In this document: piece after piece, positions 30,890 to 42,332 of the stretch
Numbering within the stretch: position 1 is the stretch's first letter
Layout: every line of letters starts with the position of its first letter
Assembly: GCF_003265705.1 (NCBI RefSeq)
Contig: NW_020312848.1
Span: forward strand, 58,624,801-58,688,800
Direction: 5' to 3'
From: Callorhinus ursinus
Taxonomy: Eukaryota > Chordata > Mammalia > Carnivora > Otariidae
Length of the DNA: 64,000 bases
The notes under the pieces: generated by a model
Told to the model about the DNA's origin: nothing
The model's database searches: none
The model's input: the letters and a program-made list of their open reading frames with translations, nothing else
Position numbers and translations under genes: made by a program

Positions 30890-33800
30890 ATTTCATATCC
30901 TACTTAAAGGGTCTATCCAACAAGAAGATCTAACAATTGTAAATATCTATGCCCCGAACATGGGAGCAGCCAATTATATAAGGCAATTAATAACAAAAGC
31001 AAAGAAACACATTGACAACAATACAATAATAGTGGGGGACTTTAACACTCCCCTGACTGAAATGGACAGATCATCTAGGCAAAAGATCAACAAGGAAATA
31101 AAGACTTTAAAGGACACACTGGACCAAATGGACTTCACAGACATATTCAGAACATTCCATCCCAAAGCAACGGAATACACATTCTTTAGTGCCCATGGAA
31201 CATTCTCCAGAACTGATCACATCCTAGGTCACAAATCAGGTCTCAACCGGTACCAAAAGATTGGGATCATTCCCTGCATATTTTCAGACCACAATGCTTT
31301 GAAACTAGAACTCAATCACAAGAGGAAAATCGGAGGGAACTCAAATACGTGGAGGCTAAAGAGCATCCTACTAAAGAATGAATGGGTCAACCAGGAAATT
31401 AAAGAAGAATTTAAAAAATTCATGGAAACCAATGAAAATGAAAACACAACTGTTCAAAATCTTTGGGATACAGCAAAGGCAGTCCTGAGAGGAAAGTATA
31501 TAGCAATACAAGCCTTTCTCAAGAAACAAGAAAGGTCTCAAATACACAACCTAACCCTACACCTAAAGGAGCTGGAGAAAGAACAGCAAATAAAGCCTAA
31601 ACACAGCAGGAGAAGAGAAATAATAAAGATCAGAGCAGAAATCAATGAACTAGAAACCAAAAGAACAGTAGAACAGATCAACGAAACTAGGAGCTGGTTC
31701 TTTGAAAGAATTAACAAGATTGATAAACCCCTGGCCAGACTTATCAAAAAGAAAAGAGAAAGGACCCAAATCAACAAAATCATGAATGAAAGAGGAGAGA
31801 TCACAACCAACACCAAAGAAATAAAAGCAATTATAAGAACATATTATGAGCAACTCTATGCCAGCAAATTAGATAACCTGGAAGAAATGGGTGCATTCCT
31901 AGAGATGTATCAACTACCAAAATTGAACCAGGAAGAAATAGAAAACCTGAACAGACCTATAACCATTAAGGAAATTGAAGCAGTCATCAAAAATCTCCCA
32001 ACAAACAAAAGCCCAGGGCCAGATGGCTTCCCAGGGGAATTCTATCAGACATTTAAAGAAGAATTAATGCGTATTCTCCTGAAACTGTTCCAAAAAATAG
32101 AAATGGAAGGAAAACTTCCAAACTCATTTATGAGGCCACCATTACCTTGATCCCCAAACCAGACAAAGACCCCATCAAAAAGGAGAATTACAGCCCAATA
32201 TCCTTGATGAACATGGATGCAAAAATTCTCACCAAAATACTAGCCAATAGGATCCAACAGTACATTAAAAGGATTATTCACCACGACCAAGTGGGATTTA
32301 TCCCTGGGCTGCAAGTCTGGTTCAACATCCACAAATCAATCAACGTGATGCAATACATTAACAAAAGAAAGAACAAGAACCATATGATCCTCTCAATAGA
32401 TGCAGAAAAAGCATTTGACAAAGTACAGCCTCCTTTCTTGATCAAAACTCTTCAGAGTATAGGGATAGAGGGTACATACCTCAATATCATAAAAGCCATC
32501 TACGAAAAACCTACAGCGAATATCATTCTCAATGGGGAAAAGCTCCCCTAAGGTCAGGAACACGGCAGGGATGTCCACTCTCATGACTGCTATTCAACAT
32601 AGTATTAGAAGTCCTAGCCACAGCAATCAGACAACAAAAAGAAATCAAAGGCATCCAAATCGGCAAAGAGGAAGTCAAACTCTCACCCTTTGCAGATGAT
32701 ATGATACTGTATGTGGAAAACCCAAAAGACTCCACCCCAAAACTGCTAGAACTCATACAGGAATTCAGTCAAGTAGCAGGCTATAAAATCAATGCACAGA
32801 AATCAGTGGCATTCCTATACACCAACAACAAGACAGAAGAGAGACAAATCAAAGAGTCGATCCCATTTATAATTGCACCCAAAACCATAAGATACCTAGG
32901 AATAAATTTAACCAAGAGGCAAAGGTTCTGTACTCAGAAAACTATATAATACTCATGAAAGAAATTGAAGAAGACACAAAGAAATGAAGAATGTTCCATG
33001 CTCATGGATTGGGAGAACAAACATTGTGAAGATGTCAATGCTACCTAGAGCCATCTACACATTCAGTGCAATCCCCATCAAAATACCATCCACTTTTTTC
33101 CAAGAAATGGAACAAATAATCCTAAAATTTGTATGGAACCAGAAGTGGCCCCGAATAGCCAGAGGATAATTGGAAAAGAAAAGCAAGCTGGCGGCATCAC
33201 AATTCCGGATGTCCAACTCTATTACAAAGCTGTCAGCATCAAGACAGTATGGTATTGGCACAAAAAGAGACACATAGATCAATGGAACCGAATCGAGAGC
33301 CCAGAAATGGACCCTCAACTCTATGGTCAACTAATCTTTGACAAAATAGGAAGGAATGTCCAATGGAAAAAAGAAAGTCTCCTCAACAAATGGTGTTGGG
33401 AAAATTGGACAGCCACATGCAGAAGAATGAAAGTGGACCATTTCCTTACACCACACACAAAAATTGACTCCAAATGGTTGAAAGACGTAAACGTGAGACA
33501 GGAGTCCATCAGTATCCTAACGGAGAACACAGGCAGCAATCTCTTCGACCTCAGCTGCAGCAACTTCTTTCTAGAAACATCGCCAAAGGCACGGGAAGCC
33601 AGGGCAAAAATGAACTATTGGGATTTCATCAAGATAAAAAGCTTTTGCACAGCAAAAGGAACATTCCACAAAACCAAAAGACAACCGACAGAATGGGAGA
33701 AAATATTTGCAAATGACATATGAGAGAAAGGGCTAGTATCCAAAATCTATAAAGAACTTATCAAACTCAACACGCAAAGAACAAATGATCCAATCAAGAA

Positions 33801-34374
33801 ATGGGCAGAAGACATGAACAGACATTTTTCCAGAGAAGACATCCAAATGGCCAACAGACACATGCAAAAGTGCTCAACATCGCTTGGCATTAGGGAAATC
33901 CAAATCAAAACCTCAATGAGATACCACCTCACACCAGTCAGAATGTTGGCGGGATGTGGAGAAAGGGCAACCCTCCTACACTGTTGGTGGGAATGCAAGC
34001 TGGTGCAACCACTCTGGAAAACAGTATGGAGGTTCCTCAAACAGTTGAAAATAGAGCTACCATACGATCCAGCAATTGTACTACTGGGTATTTACCCCAA
34101 AGATACAAATATAGGGATCCGAAGGGGTACGTTCACCCCAATGTTTATAGCAGCAATGTCCACAATAGCGAAACTGTGGAAAGAGCCAAGATGTCCATCG
34201 ACGGATGAATGGATAAAGAAAATGTGGCATATATACACAATGGAATATTATGCAGCCATCAAAAGGAATGAGATCTTGCCATTTGCAACGACGTGGATGG
34301 TACTGGAGCGAGTTATGCTGGGTGAAATAAGTCAATCAGAGAAAGACATGTATCATATGACCTCACTGATATGA
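30890..34374 (+). pseudogene. L1 ORF2 remnant (endonuclease-reverse transcriptase)
   Basis: ORF2p nicks DNA and reverse-transcribes L1 RNA. Seen here: endonuclease motifs VNIYAPN, GDFN (~31036-31047) and SDHN (31284-31295), but the N-terminal catalytic Asn and Glu region is deleted. The reverse transcriptase has SPGPDGF (~32010-32030), the [12 protein letters not shown] motif (~32393-32428) and FADDMILY (32689-32712). Defects: a one-base loss near 32128 ends the first open stretch (30825-32150); a deletion near 32545; frame changes near 32915 and 32980; a stop at 33167-33169 (33133-33723 is open in another frame); and loss of about 13-15 codons near 33945 compared with the copy at 50 kb, which removes the first Cys of the C-terminal CX3CX7HX4C knuckle. 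The apparent start at 30825 lies in the fused 5' sequence and is not the ORF2 start. Confidence 0.93.
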
Positions 34375-34826
34375 GGAATTCTTAATCTCAGGAAACAAAC
34401 TGACGGTTGCTGGAGTGGTCGTGGTGGGAGGGGTGGGGTGGCTGGGTGATGGACATTGGGGAGGGTATGTGCTATGGTGAGCGCTGTGAATTGTGCAAGA
34501 CTTTTGAATCACAGATTTGTACTTTTGAAACAAATAATGCAACATATTTTAAGAAAAAAGAAGAAGAAGAAGATAGCAGGAGGGGAAGAATGAAGAGGAG
34601 TAAGTCGGAGGGGGAGATGAACCATGAGAGACGATGGACTCTGAAAAACAAACTGAGGATTCTAGAGGGGAGGGGGGTAGGGGATGGGTTAGCCTGGTGA
34701 AGGGTATTAAAGAGGGCACATTCTGCGTGGAACACTGGGTGTTATGCACAAACAACGAGTCATGGAACACTACATCAAAAACTAATGACGTAATGTATGG
34801 TGATTAACATAACAATAAAAAATTTA
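34375..34826 (+). other. L1 3' UTR with polypurine/G-quadruplex tract
   Basis: G runs between 34407 and 34464 (ggtgggaggggtggggtggctggg ... ggggaggg when scanned in pieces) are a general feature of L1 3' UTRs. The tract recurs in the twin-primed element (1870-1925) and in reverse in the L1 at 49.7 kb. Confidence 0.75.
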
Positions 34827-34830
34827 AAAA

Positions 34831-35157
34831 AAGATATATTTTGTATTTAGGAAGAGATAACCAAAATAAAAGCATCAGTACTGTACTTTGAAGTAAATGA
34901 AATAAATTAGATACTAATTATAGCAATGAAATTGTGTAATCCTTTTTATATTTCATTTACATTTTATTTATTTTTCCATTGGTAATATTAATACATGCAA
35001 TATGGAATTCGAGGTTGTATATTAACCCTGTCCCTAGCTTTATTTATTTACCAATAAAACACTTTTAAACGTAACGTAATGGCAGTACGATTTTATATTG
35101 AACTTTGTTATGCCCATATAATTTCTCTTCTGTTTTTGAAGTTTATTTACTGGCTTG

Positions 35158-35160
<3 letters not shown>
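34831..35160. other. No feature recognised
   Basis: AT-rich unique DNA between the L1 tail and the CA/TG block. Confidence 0.5.
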
Positions 35161-35161
<1 letters not shown>

Positions 35162-35203
<42 letters not shown>

Positions 35204-35213
35204 GTGTATAAAT

Positions 35214-35247
<34 letters not shown>
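35162..35247. repeat. (AC)18 facing (TG)14: inverted dinucleotide repeat
   Basis: An AC run (35162-35198) meets a TG run (35219-35247) across atatatgtgtataaatgtgta, with a perfect palindrome acacatatatgtgt at the centre of the left junction. The arms are complementary, so a long hairpin or cruciform is possible, and both arms are Z-prone. Confidence 0.93.
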
Positions 35248-35249
<2 letters not shown>

Positions 35250-35429
35250 CTAAATCCAAAAATTGTTTTTTGGCATTTTATTGAGGCACAGAAAATTCAT
35301 ATATAATTTATTTATAAACTTACAAAAAAATGAGTCTTTAGGATGATAAGTAGTCGATCAAAAGACCTGGCATGTTTTTTTATTTTTTTATGTAATTTGT
35401 ATCCTAGGATATCATTTTTTGTCTTTTTC

Positions 35430-36575
35430 ATTTTGTGTTTTTGTAGTTGAGATAATTGTAGATTTATATGCATTGTAAAAAAATTTTTTTAAACTATCGA
35501 TATTAATGTGATCTTTTTATCCTTAGCCTATTGATGTGGTACATTACTTTAATTGATTTCTGATTGTTAAACCTGCCTTCCATAACTAGAATATCCTACT
35601 CAGTTGTAGAGTATAATAGTTTAATATATTATTGGATTTTATTTGCTAATATTTTCTTGAGAGTTTCTGCATCTATATTAAAGATATGGATCTGTAGTTT
35701 TTTGTAATGCATTTATCTGCTCTGGTTATAAATTAGTCATCAAATTATTTAATATATATAGGTCCATTCATATCATTGATTTCTCCTTGTTTGAGTTTAG
35801 GTTTATGCTTTTCAATTATTCTCTTTTCATCTGCATTATTAAATTTGAGGACACGGAGCTATCTGTATTATTCTATTATAATCCTTTTAAGGTCCGTGAG
35901 ATCAGAAGTGATTACACTCTCTCATTTCTGATATTTGTGATTTATGTCTTCTTCATCTTGGTTAAATTGTCTATGGGTTTTTCAATTTCATTAATTTTTT
36001 CAAGGAACTAGCTTTTGGTTTTGTTGATTTTCCTTATTATTTCCTTATTTTAAAATTTTATGTATTACTTCTATAATTTCTATTATGTCTTCCCTTCTGT
36101 TTGCTTTAGATTTAAAATTGTTCTTGTGCTCTCATTTCCTGAGAGGGAAGTTTAGGTTATTGATTTTAGATCTTTTCTTCCATATATACATTCAGTGATA
36201 CAAATTTCCCTCTAAGCACTGCTTTTGCTGCATCACACAAATGTCTTTAAGTTATCTTTACATTTTTATTATATTCAAAATATTTTCTTATGAGAATTTT
36301 TCATTGAGTCATGTATTATATTAGAAATGTGTTGTTTAATCTCCAAATATTTTGGGATTTTCCGGTTGTCTTTATGTTATTGATTTCTAGTTTAAATCCA
36401 GTTCTGGGGACATACTTTGTATGATATCTGTTCTTTTAAATTCATTGAACTATATTTTACAGTGTAGAATGTGGTCTATCATGGTGAATGTTCCATATGA
36501 ACTTGAGAATAATGTGTTCTTTGCTGTTGTTTGATGGAGCTTTCCATAAATGTCATGTTCAGATAGCAGGAATTT
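35430..36575 (-). mobile_element. Old L1 (L1M) ORF2 fragment, antisense
   Basis: Antisense ORF2 wording in correct order: cctattgatgtggtacatta (RT), ccgttttcaagg-type aaggaactagcttttggttt at ~36003, actgcttttgctgcatcac at ~36218, gtagaatgtggtctatcatg at ~36464, and gaacttgagaataatgtgttc at the right. Many frame breaks; a mammalian-wide to Laurasiatherian-age copy. The right edge stops near 36575. Confidence 0.8.
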
Positions 36576-37302
36576 CCTATAGGGGTGAGTTCCTTTATTC
36601 TCTGCTTCCCTTGAACCAACCAAGATCAATAAGTTTACAGCTGCTAACCCTATCATCTCTTTCATCACCCCTACCTCCTTGCCTCATTGAGAGATTGATT
36701 CCTTCAAAATTTCTTATCTATGTAATTCCTCGGTAAACATTATCTTTTTTGCTTACCCTTGGACTCTTTTGAAATCGGATGGAATCATTCTATACCATTA
36801 ACTGATATATCTTTTGTTTCAAATAAGGTATGATAGGTTTTTCAGACAAAACATATTCCTGTCTTTGGAGTATGGCAGATCCTGTTGGTTCTACAGGATT
36901 GTCTGACATCCACAATAAGTTGGTCAATTTACTGTGTCATATCTTTCAAAGAGTTTTGTCAGGCTGGGCCACATGAAAATTGTTTGACATTACTCTAATA
37001 GGAATAGTTTTCTAAAAAGCATCCGAAAGTAAAAATAATTGAAAAAGTTCTATTAATAAATAGCATAACTATGGGCCAAATGTATAAAATAAAAGTTCAA
37101 TAAAATATGTTAATAAACGGGGGCAGAATCAGTAATTAGAAAACATTATTAGAAATTAAGCAAACACTTTATGTTATAAAAACCAATATTTGAAATCACC
37201 GTTTTATGTTTTGTATGAAACATTTGTTATAATGAATGCAATTTAAAAGAAATGGAGACAGTGATGAGGTAACAGAGCTTAAAAGATCACAGGATTCTTT
37301 CC
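36576..37302. other. No feature recognised
   Basis: Unique DNA after the old L1 fragment. Confidence 0.5.
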
Positions 37303-37514
37303 CTTTTATTTTATTTATTCATTTATTTTAGAGAGAGAGTGCGTGTGTGTGCGTGCGCAAGCTGGGGAGAGGGGGACAGGGAAAGAGAGAATCTTAAGCA
37401 GGCTCTGTGCCCAGCATGGAGACTATCATGGGGCTTGATCCCAGGACCCTGAAATCGTGACCTGAACAGAAATCAAGTCAGCTGCTTAACCAACTGCCCC
37501 ACCCAGTCACCCCA
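37303..37514 (-). mobile_element. CAN-SINE, antisense, diverged
   Basis: Reverse-oriented copy: (TTTA)n tail side, purine block with a gtgcgtgtgtgtgcgtgcgc patch, head ending ccccacccagtcacccca. Target duplication not clear. Confidence 0.85.
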
Positions 37515-38230
37515 CAGTTTTATTTCTCTTAAGCAAAAGTGCTCAACAATCATTTATAATATGCATATCCACCTCTTACAAACCAGAACTGTAATAGAAA
37601 ACTATAAATGTAGTAGAAATTCAAGCAGTTGGTAGGGGGAAAAAAAGAAAGAAAAAGATCTCTGTAACATTTGCATAATCTCCTGGTACTGAAGTGTATA
37701 TTGTTTCAAATGACTATTATTTACTTAATAATCTATAAAAAGTCATCTGACTTTTCCATAGATTTTTCTCATGCCAAAGCCCATTAGAGTCTTTCCAGTG
37801 AAATATTAAACCGTTAGGTTATAAAACTTACAAATGAGCCGTTACTGTCTGTAGGTCAGTACAGGTGTAAGTATAGGCCATCTCTTGGTAAAATGGCTTA
37901 TAATATCTCAAAGATAAAAATATCAAGGCTGCACTGCAATGATTTACTATAAAAGATGCCATAAAAATAAAATGCATACATTTTCAAGAAAAAAACACTT
38001 GTGAGATGTTTGGAAAAAATTTGATCTCTAAACATTTTAAAAGAATTATATTTCAAAAAATATTTTGCAGCTGTAAATTTTTTAGAAAATATATATTTAG
38101 AGATTACTCAGATGCTATTTTAATTTATTCTGTTACACGGGAACAAAACTGGAGGAATTATCCTAATTTATATCTAAGGCTGGAAAAACAAGACCAGAGA
38201 TGAAGATGGAAAATTAGCAATGTTGGAAAG
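37515..38230. other. No feature recognised
   Basis: AT-rich unique DNA. Confidence 0.5.
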
Positions 38231-38234
38231 AGGA

Positions 38235-38405
38235 AAAAGCACAGAAGAGTTCAGGGATCTGTATTGTAGTTTGGGCTCTGCTGCTAACTAGCTGTTATCC
38301 TAGCAAGGCAGTTCACTTCTTGCGCTTTCACTCTTACTATCTCTAAAACGAAGCTTGTAGCATAATGTGTAAGGACAGTCTCTGGGCTAAATTAAGTTCT
38401 TAATT
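38235..38405 (+). mobile_element. MIR, sense
   Basis: tttgggctctgctgctaact then agctgttatcctagcaaggcag and ctttcactcttactatctc follow the MIR core (ctctgccacttactagctgtgtgacc). Degraded 3' part. Confidence 0.7.
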
Positions 38406-38928
38406 GTAAGTGCCTTATTTAAAAGGAATTGAATTATAAATTCAAATGTAATTTTTAATAAAATAAACATGTATGCTTAAAATATCTTAAACTAAGTGTC
38501 AAACTAAGAAGCTTCTCTAAGTAAATAGTATAGAAATAGTATAGTGTAGAATATACATTTCTAGGGAAATAAGAAAATATAAGTTTGTTGGTCAAAATTG
38601 AGGTTGACATTGAACTTCAGAGGTAGAACAATCCCATAATTCCTAATTGCTTTTGTTCAATAAATGTGGTATTCTGGATTGGATCCTGCAATAACAAAAG
38701 GACCTAGGTAAAAACTAAGAAACTATTAATGTAAGTATGAACTTTAGTTAATAATAATGGATCTATAATATTTCATTCATTGTGGTAAATATATATTACT
38801 AATGTAAGACACAGTAATAAACTGGGCTTGAGCATATGAAAACTGTACCACCTCCACAACTTTTCTGTAAATCTAAATATATTCTAAAACTCATTTTTTC
38901 TAGATAAAAGTTTTTCTTTTTAGCCTAG
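38406..38928. other. No feature recognised
   Basis: AT-rich unique DNA. Confidence 0.5.
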
Positions 38929-38944
38929 CTAGTTTATCAACTTT

Positions 38945-39150
38945 TTTTTTTTTTTTTAGATTTTATGTATGTATTTGTCAGAGAGAGAGAACGAGAGAGA
39001 GAGAGCACAAGCAGAGGGAGCAGCAGGCAGAGGGAGAAGCAGGTTCCCCACTGAGCAGGGAGCCTGACATGGGGCTCGATCCCAGGACCCTGGGACCATG
39101 ACCTGGGCTGAAGGCAGACCCTTAACTGACTGAGCCACCCAGGCATTCCT
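38945..39150 (-). mobile_element. CAN-SINE, antisense
   Basis: T16 tail side, (GA)n-rich block, head ending gagccacccaggcattcct. Perfect 16-bp target duplication ctagtttatcaacttt (38929-38944 and 39151-39166). It landed at the left edge of the old antisense L1. Confidence 0.97.
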
Positions 39151-39166
39151 CTAGTTTATCAACTTT

Positions 39167-42095
39167 ATTGAAAATTTCAGACAACTAGCTTTTGGCTTTT
39201 TTTCCTGTTGTTTTAAATTTAGTTGATTTCTACTCTTTTTTTATTGTTTCTTTTCTTCCACTTGCTTTAGACTTAAATTATTCTTATTTCTCTGGTTTCC
39301 TAAGGTGAAAGCTTGGATTACTAATTTTAGATTAACCTTCTTTTTCAATGTTTATTCCATGCTATAAATTTTCTTTTAACCACTGCCCTTGCATCCCACA
39401 AATTTGTATACATTGTATTTTTATATTCACTTCAAAATATTTTAATTTGTATTATGACTTTTTCTTTGACCCATAAATTATTAGTAGTGTATTGATTAAT
39501 TACCAGTTATTTGGAGGTTTTCTAGTTATCTCTCTATTTTTGAGTCTAGCTTAATTCCATTTTGTTCTGAGAATGAGCAGATTGGAATAATTTCCAGTTT
39601 GTATAATTTGTATATAATTTGTATAATTTCTTATTTTTAAATTTGTGGAAGTATGTTTCATGGCCCCCAAAGTGGCTAATCTTGGTTAGTATTTTATGTG
39701 ACTTGAGAATAATGTGAATATTGTATATTCTGCTTTTGCTAGATTGGGCATTCTATACAGGTCACTTAGAGCAAATATATTTATATTGCTGTTCAGGTCA
39801 ACTATATCCTACTGATTTTCTTTCTGTTTGACCTATCACTTACTGAATGAAAAGTTACAAAAATAGTGGATTTATCTGTTCTATTTTTAGTTCTATCAGT
39901 TTTTTCCTCATGTGTTTTGACAGTCTACTGTTGGGTTTACATTCATTTTGTTTGTTTTATTATCTTGGAGGATTGACCCTTTATCATTACTTAATGCACT
40001 TCTTTATCCCTGATAATCACTCTTGTTCATAAATCTGTTTTGTCTGTAACTGATATAGCTAATTCAGATTTATTTTGATTAATGTTGGCATAAAATATTT
40101 TTCTCCATCTCTTTGCTGTCCTTATATCTGTTTTCTTGTATTTAAAATGAATTATGTTTAGACAACATACAGGATTTTAGCTTTGTTTATCAGTTCTGAC
40201 AGTTTATCTTTTAATCGGTGTATTTAGACTGTTTATATTTAATTATTGCTCTCATTCAATATATACCATATTTGTAACTTCTATATGCTGCATTTGCTCT
40301 TGTTTCATTTCCTCCCTTTACTATTTCTGTTTTTCTTTAATTATCTTATAAGGTTATCTCTCTCAGCACATCAATTACACTGCTTTTTGAAAAATTTTAG
40401 TGGTTGCTCTAGAATTTTCAAAACACATACTTAACTACTCTGAATCTACCTTCAAATCACATTATACTGCTTTACATATAGTACAAATACTTAGAGAATT
40501 CCTAATTCTTTCCTCTCATTTCTAGTAACATCACCGTCATTCATTTTACTTATCCATGTATTATAATCCCCAAAACATAGCTACTGTATTAAAGTAAGCA
40601 AGTTGCTTTAAGATTAATCATTAAAAAATAAGATATTTCATCTTCACTTACTCCTTCTTTGTCTTCTTTCTCTTTATATTGATCCAAGTTTCTGATCTAT
40701 ATGCTTTTTTTTCTGCATTTAGAATTTCTTCTAAGATTTTCAGTGCAGGTCTGGTTAACAATGAATTACCTCAGTTTTTGTTTCATGAAAAAATCTTTAT
40801 TTCTCCTTCATGTTTGAAGGGTAGTTTCAATAGATACAGACTTTTTTTTCAATATTTAAATATATCTATACATATTCTTAAATGTTTCCCTCCATTCTAT
40901 TCTTTCTTCTAAGGTTTCTTATGAGAGTAAATCTGTAATCTTGTATTTGTTCCTCATTGGGTAAAGTGATTTTTTTCATCTGGCTTATTTTATTTTTTTA
41001 AAGTAATGTGGGGCTCAAACTCATGAACTCGAGATCAAGAGTTACATGCTCTACCAACTGAGCCAAGCTTCATCTGGCTTACTTTAAAATTTCTCTTTGT
41101 CTTGTCTGCAGCTGGAATATGGTATGTTTAGCTGTATTGAGTTGTCTGTTTTAGTTTTAGTTTTGTTATTGTTTGTTTGTTTATGTTGCTTTTAGTATTC
41201 ACTTCATTTGGTGTTGTCTGAGCTTCCTGATTCTGTAGTTTGGTATCTGTCATCAATTTTGGAACCTTCTTAGCCATAATTACTTCTTTTTTTTCCCTGA
41301 TTCTTTCTCTCTTTTTTTCTCCTCTGTTATACATTACACATATTTTACACTTTCGAAATTGTCCCAAAGTTCTTAGATACTCTGTTCTACCTTTCTCATT
41401 CTTTCTTTCTCTTTTTAGGCTAGTAACATGTGAGGAAGGTGAACATTCTGTAGTCTTCCAATTATATCTCACTATTTTAGTGGCCTGTTTTTTAGAGCTA
41501 TAAACTTCACATCTGTTTCTCCCCCTTTATCTGCCCTCACCCCTTGCCACCTGTTTCCTTCTCTAGCTACAATATTCAAGAGCCCCCGTGGCTCTGTTTT
41601 CCTCTCTTCAGTTGAAACACGAAGGCTGTATGGGGCTAAGACTAGGCTCAGAATTGTGCTCAGGTTCTTTCCCCTAGAGAGTATACTTTTCTTATGGCAA
41701 AGGCTCTAGACATATTGCATACTGATTACTCTTTCCTTCTCTCTACCAGAGCCATGAAGGAATCTTTCTTGGATCCTCACTCTGAGAAATTGGTGAGACT
41801 TCTAGAGGTAAAGCTGTGGTCCTGAGGACTTTCTCCTTATCAATACTAGTGCACATTCAGCAGTGCATTGAAATTACCCGGTAAGTGTTCCTGCCAGTTT
41901 ATGGCTCCCGTGCCACTTACTCCAGGTAAGCAGATCTCTTTGTTGGATAGGTCGCACCTGTTTCTACAGACTTGGGGCTCTGCAACCTCAGTTCTCTGAT
42001 TTGTCCTAGATGTCACTAATTTTTGGTTTTTCCAACTTGCTCTTGTTGTAAGGATGATGTGATGATTTCCAAGTTCTTTACATGTGAAACATGAA
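39167..42095 (-). mobile_element. Old L1 (L1M) from ORF2 endonuclease side through ORF1/5' region, antisense
   Basis: Left to right this reads backward through L1: acaactagcttttggctttt, gcccttgcatcccacaaatt, acttgagaataatgtgaatattg, gaggattgaccctttatcatt, taaatctgttttgtctgtaac, then cagtgcaggtctggttaac, ctccttcatgtttgaagggtag, gagcttcctgattctgtagt and finally tgttgtaaggatgatgtgatg. It is a long, badly eroded copy with a short SINE at 40993-41068. The 114-codon minus frame at 41128-41472 is low-complexity K/E/R/T sequence from this repeat, not a gene. Confidence 0.7.
40993..41068 (-). mobile_element. Short tRNA-type CAN-SINE fragment, antisense
   Basis: aatgtggggctcaaactcat ... ctctaccaactgagccaagc is the reverse of a tRNA-like head alone, about 76 bp. 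18-bp target duplication with one mismatch, ttcatctggcttattt and ttcatctggcttactt with trailing ta (40975-40992 and 41069-41086). Confidence 0.9.
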
Positions 42096-42137
42096 ACTCA
42101 AAGTGTAATTAAGGACTTTTAGGCATAAAGTTCTTAA

Positions 42138-42332
42138 CTAGTGGTTTCCAAATGCCTGGCCTATTTTTTTTTTTTTTAATCAGAATGGCTGTGGAAGTAA
42201 CATCTAGGCAGCTTCTTAAGAAAAACAGATTCCTAGAGAATCTTTTTCAGAAATGTTGTGATCTAGACACTAGTATTGTTAAAAACTGCCCTTGGTGATA
42301 CTGTCGTGCAACCAGGTTATAGAAACTAAAAT
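42138..42332 (+). mobile_element. MER5-like non-autonomous hAT element
   Basis: agtggtttccaaatgcctgg, ttaatcagaatggctgtgg, aaaaacagattcctagagaat, ctagtattgttaaaaactgcc and ggtgatactgtcgtgcaacca follow MER5A order, with a T14 run inserted near its 5' side (42165-42178). Confidence 0.7.

Larger units (their letters stand above)
30845..34826 (+). mobile_element. Internally deleted carnivore L1, 5' end fused to ORF2
   Basis: The left end ttgggagcaagatggcggag is the start of the carnivore L1 5' UTR. After about 45 bp the sequence jumps at about 30893-30895 into ORF2, so the remaining 5' UTR, all of ORF1 and the first part of ORF2 are missing. ORF2 then runs, broken, to the stop at 34374. The 3' UTR (34375-34826) holds the G-rich ggagtggtcgtggtgggagg stretch, a (GAA)n patch near 34559-34571, and ends in aataaaaaatttaaaaaaa. 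About 4.0 kb in place of a usual 6-7 kb. I could not find a target duplication. Incapable of autonomous movement. Confidence 0.93.

Noticed and set aside
30885..30905. Canonical splicing as the cause of the L1 5' UTR-ORF2 junction
   Set aside because: The downstream side of the junction is not preceded by AG in the related copy at 53.3 kb, so a canonical acceptor is absent.
30825..32150. 441-codon open frame starting at 30825 as a host gene
   Set aside because: Residues after the first ~25 are L1 ORF2 endonuclease/RT. The N-terminal part comes from upstream flank and L1 5' UTR, and the frame ends at an indel.
30845..34870. Target duplication for the 4 kb L1
   Set aside because: I compared the left flank (agaatagaaatcaaatg) with the right flank (gatatattttgtatttagg) and found no convincing match.
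41128..41472. 114-codon minus-strand frame
   Set aside because: Low-complexity K/E/R/T sequence arising from an old antisense L1.
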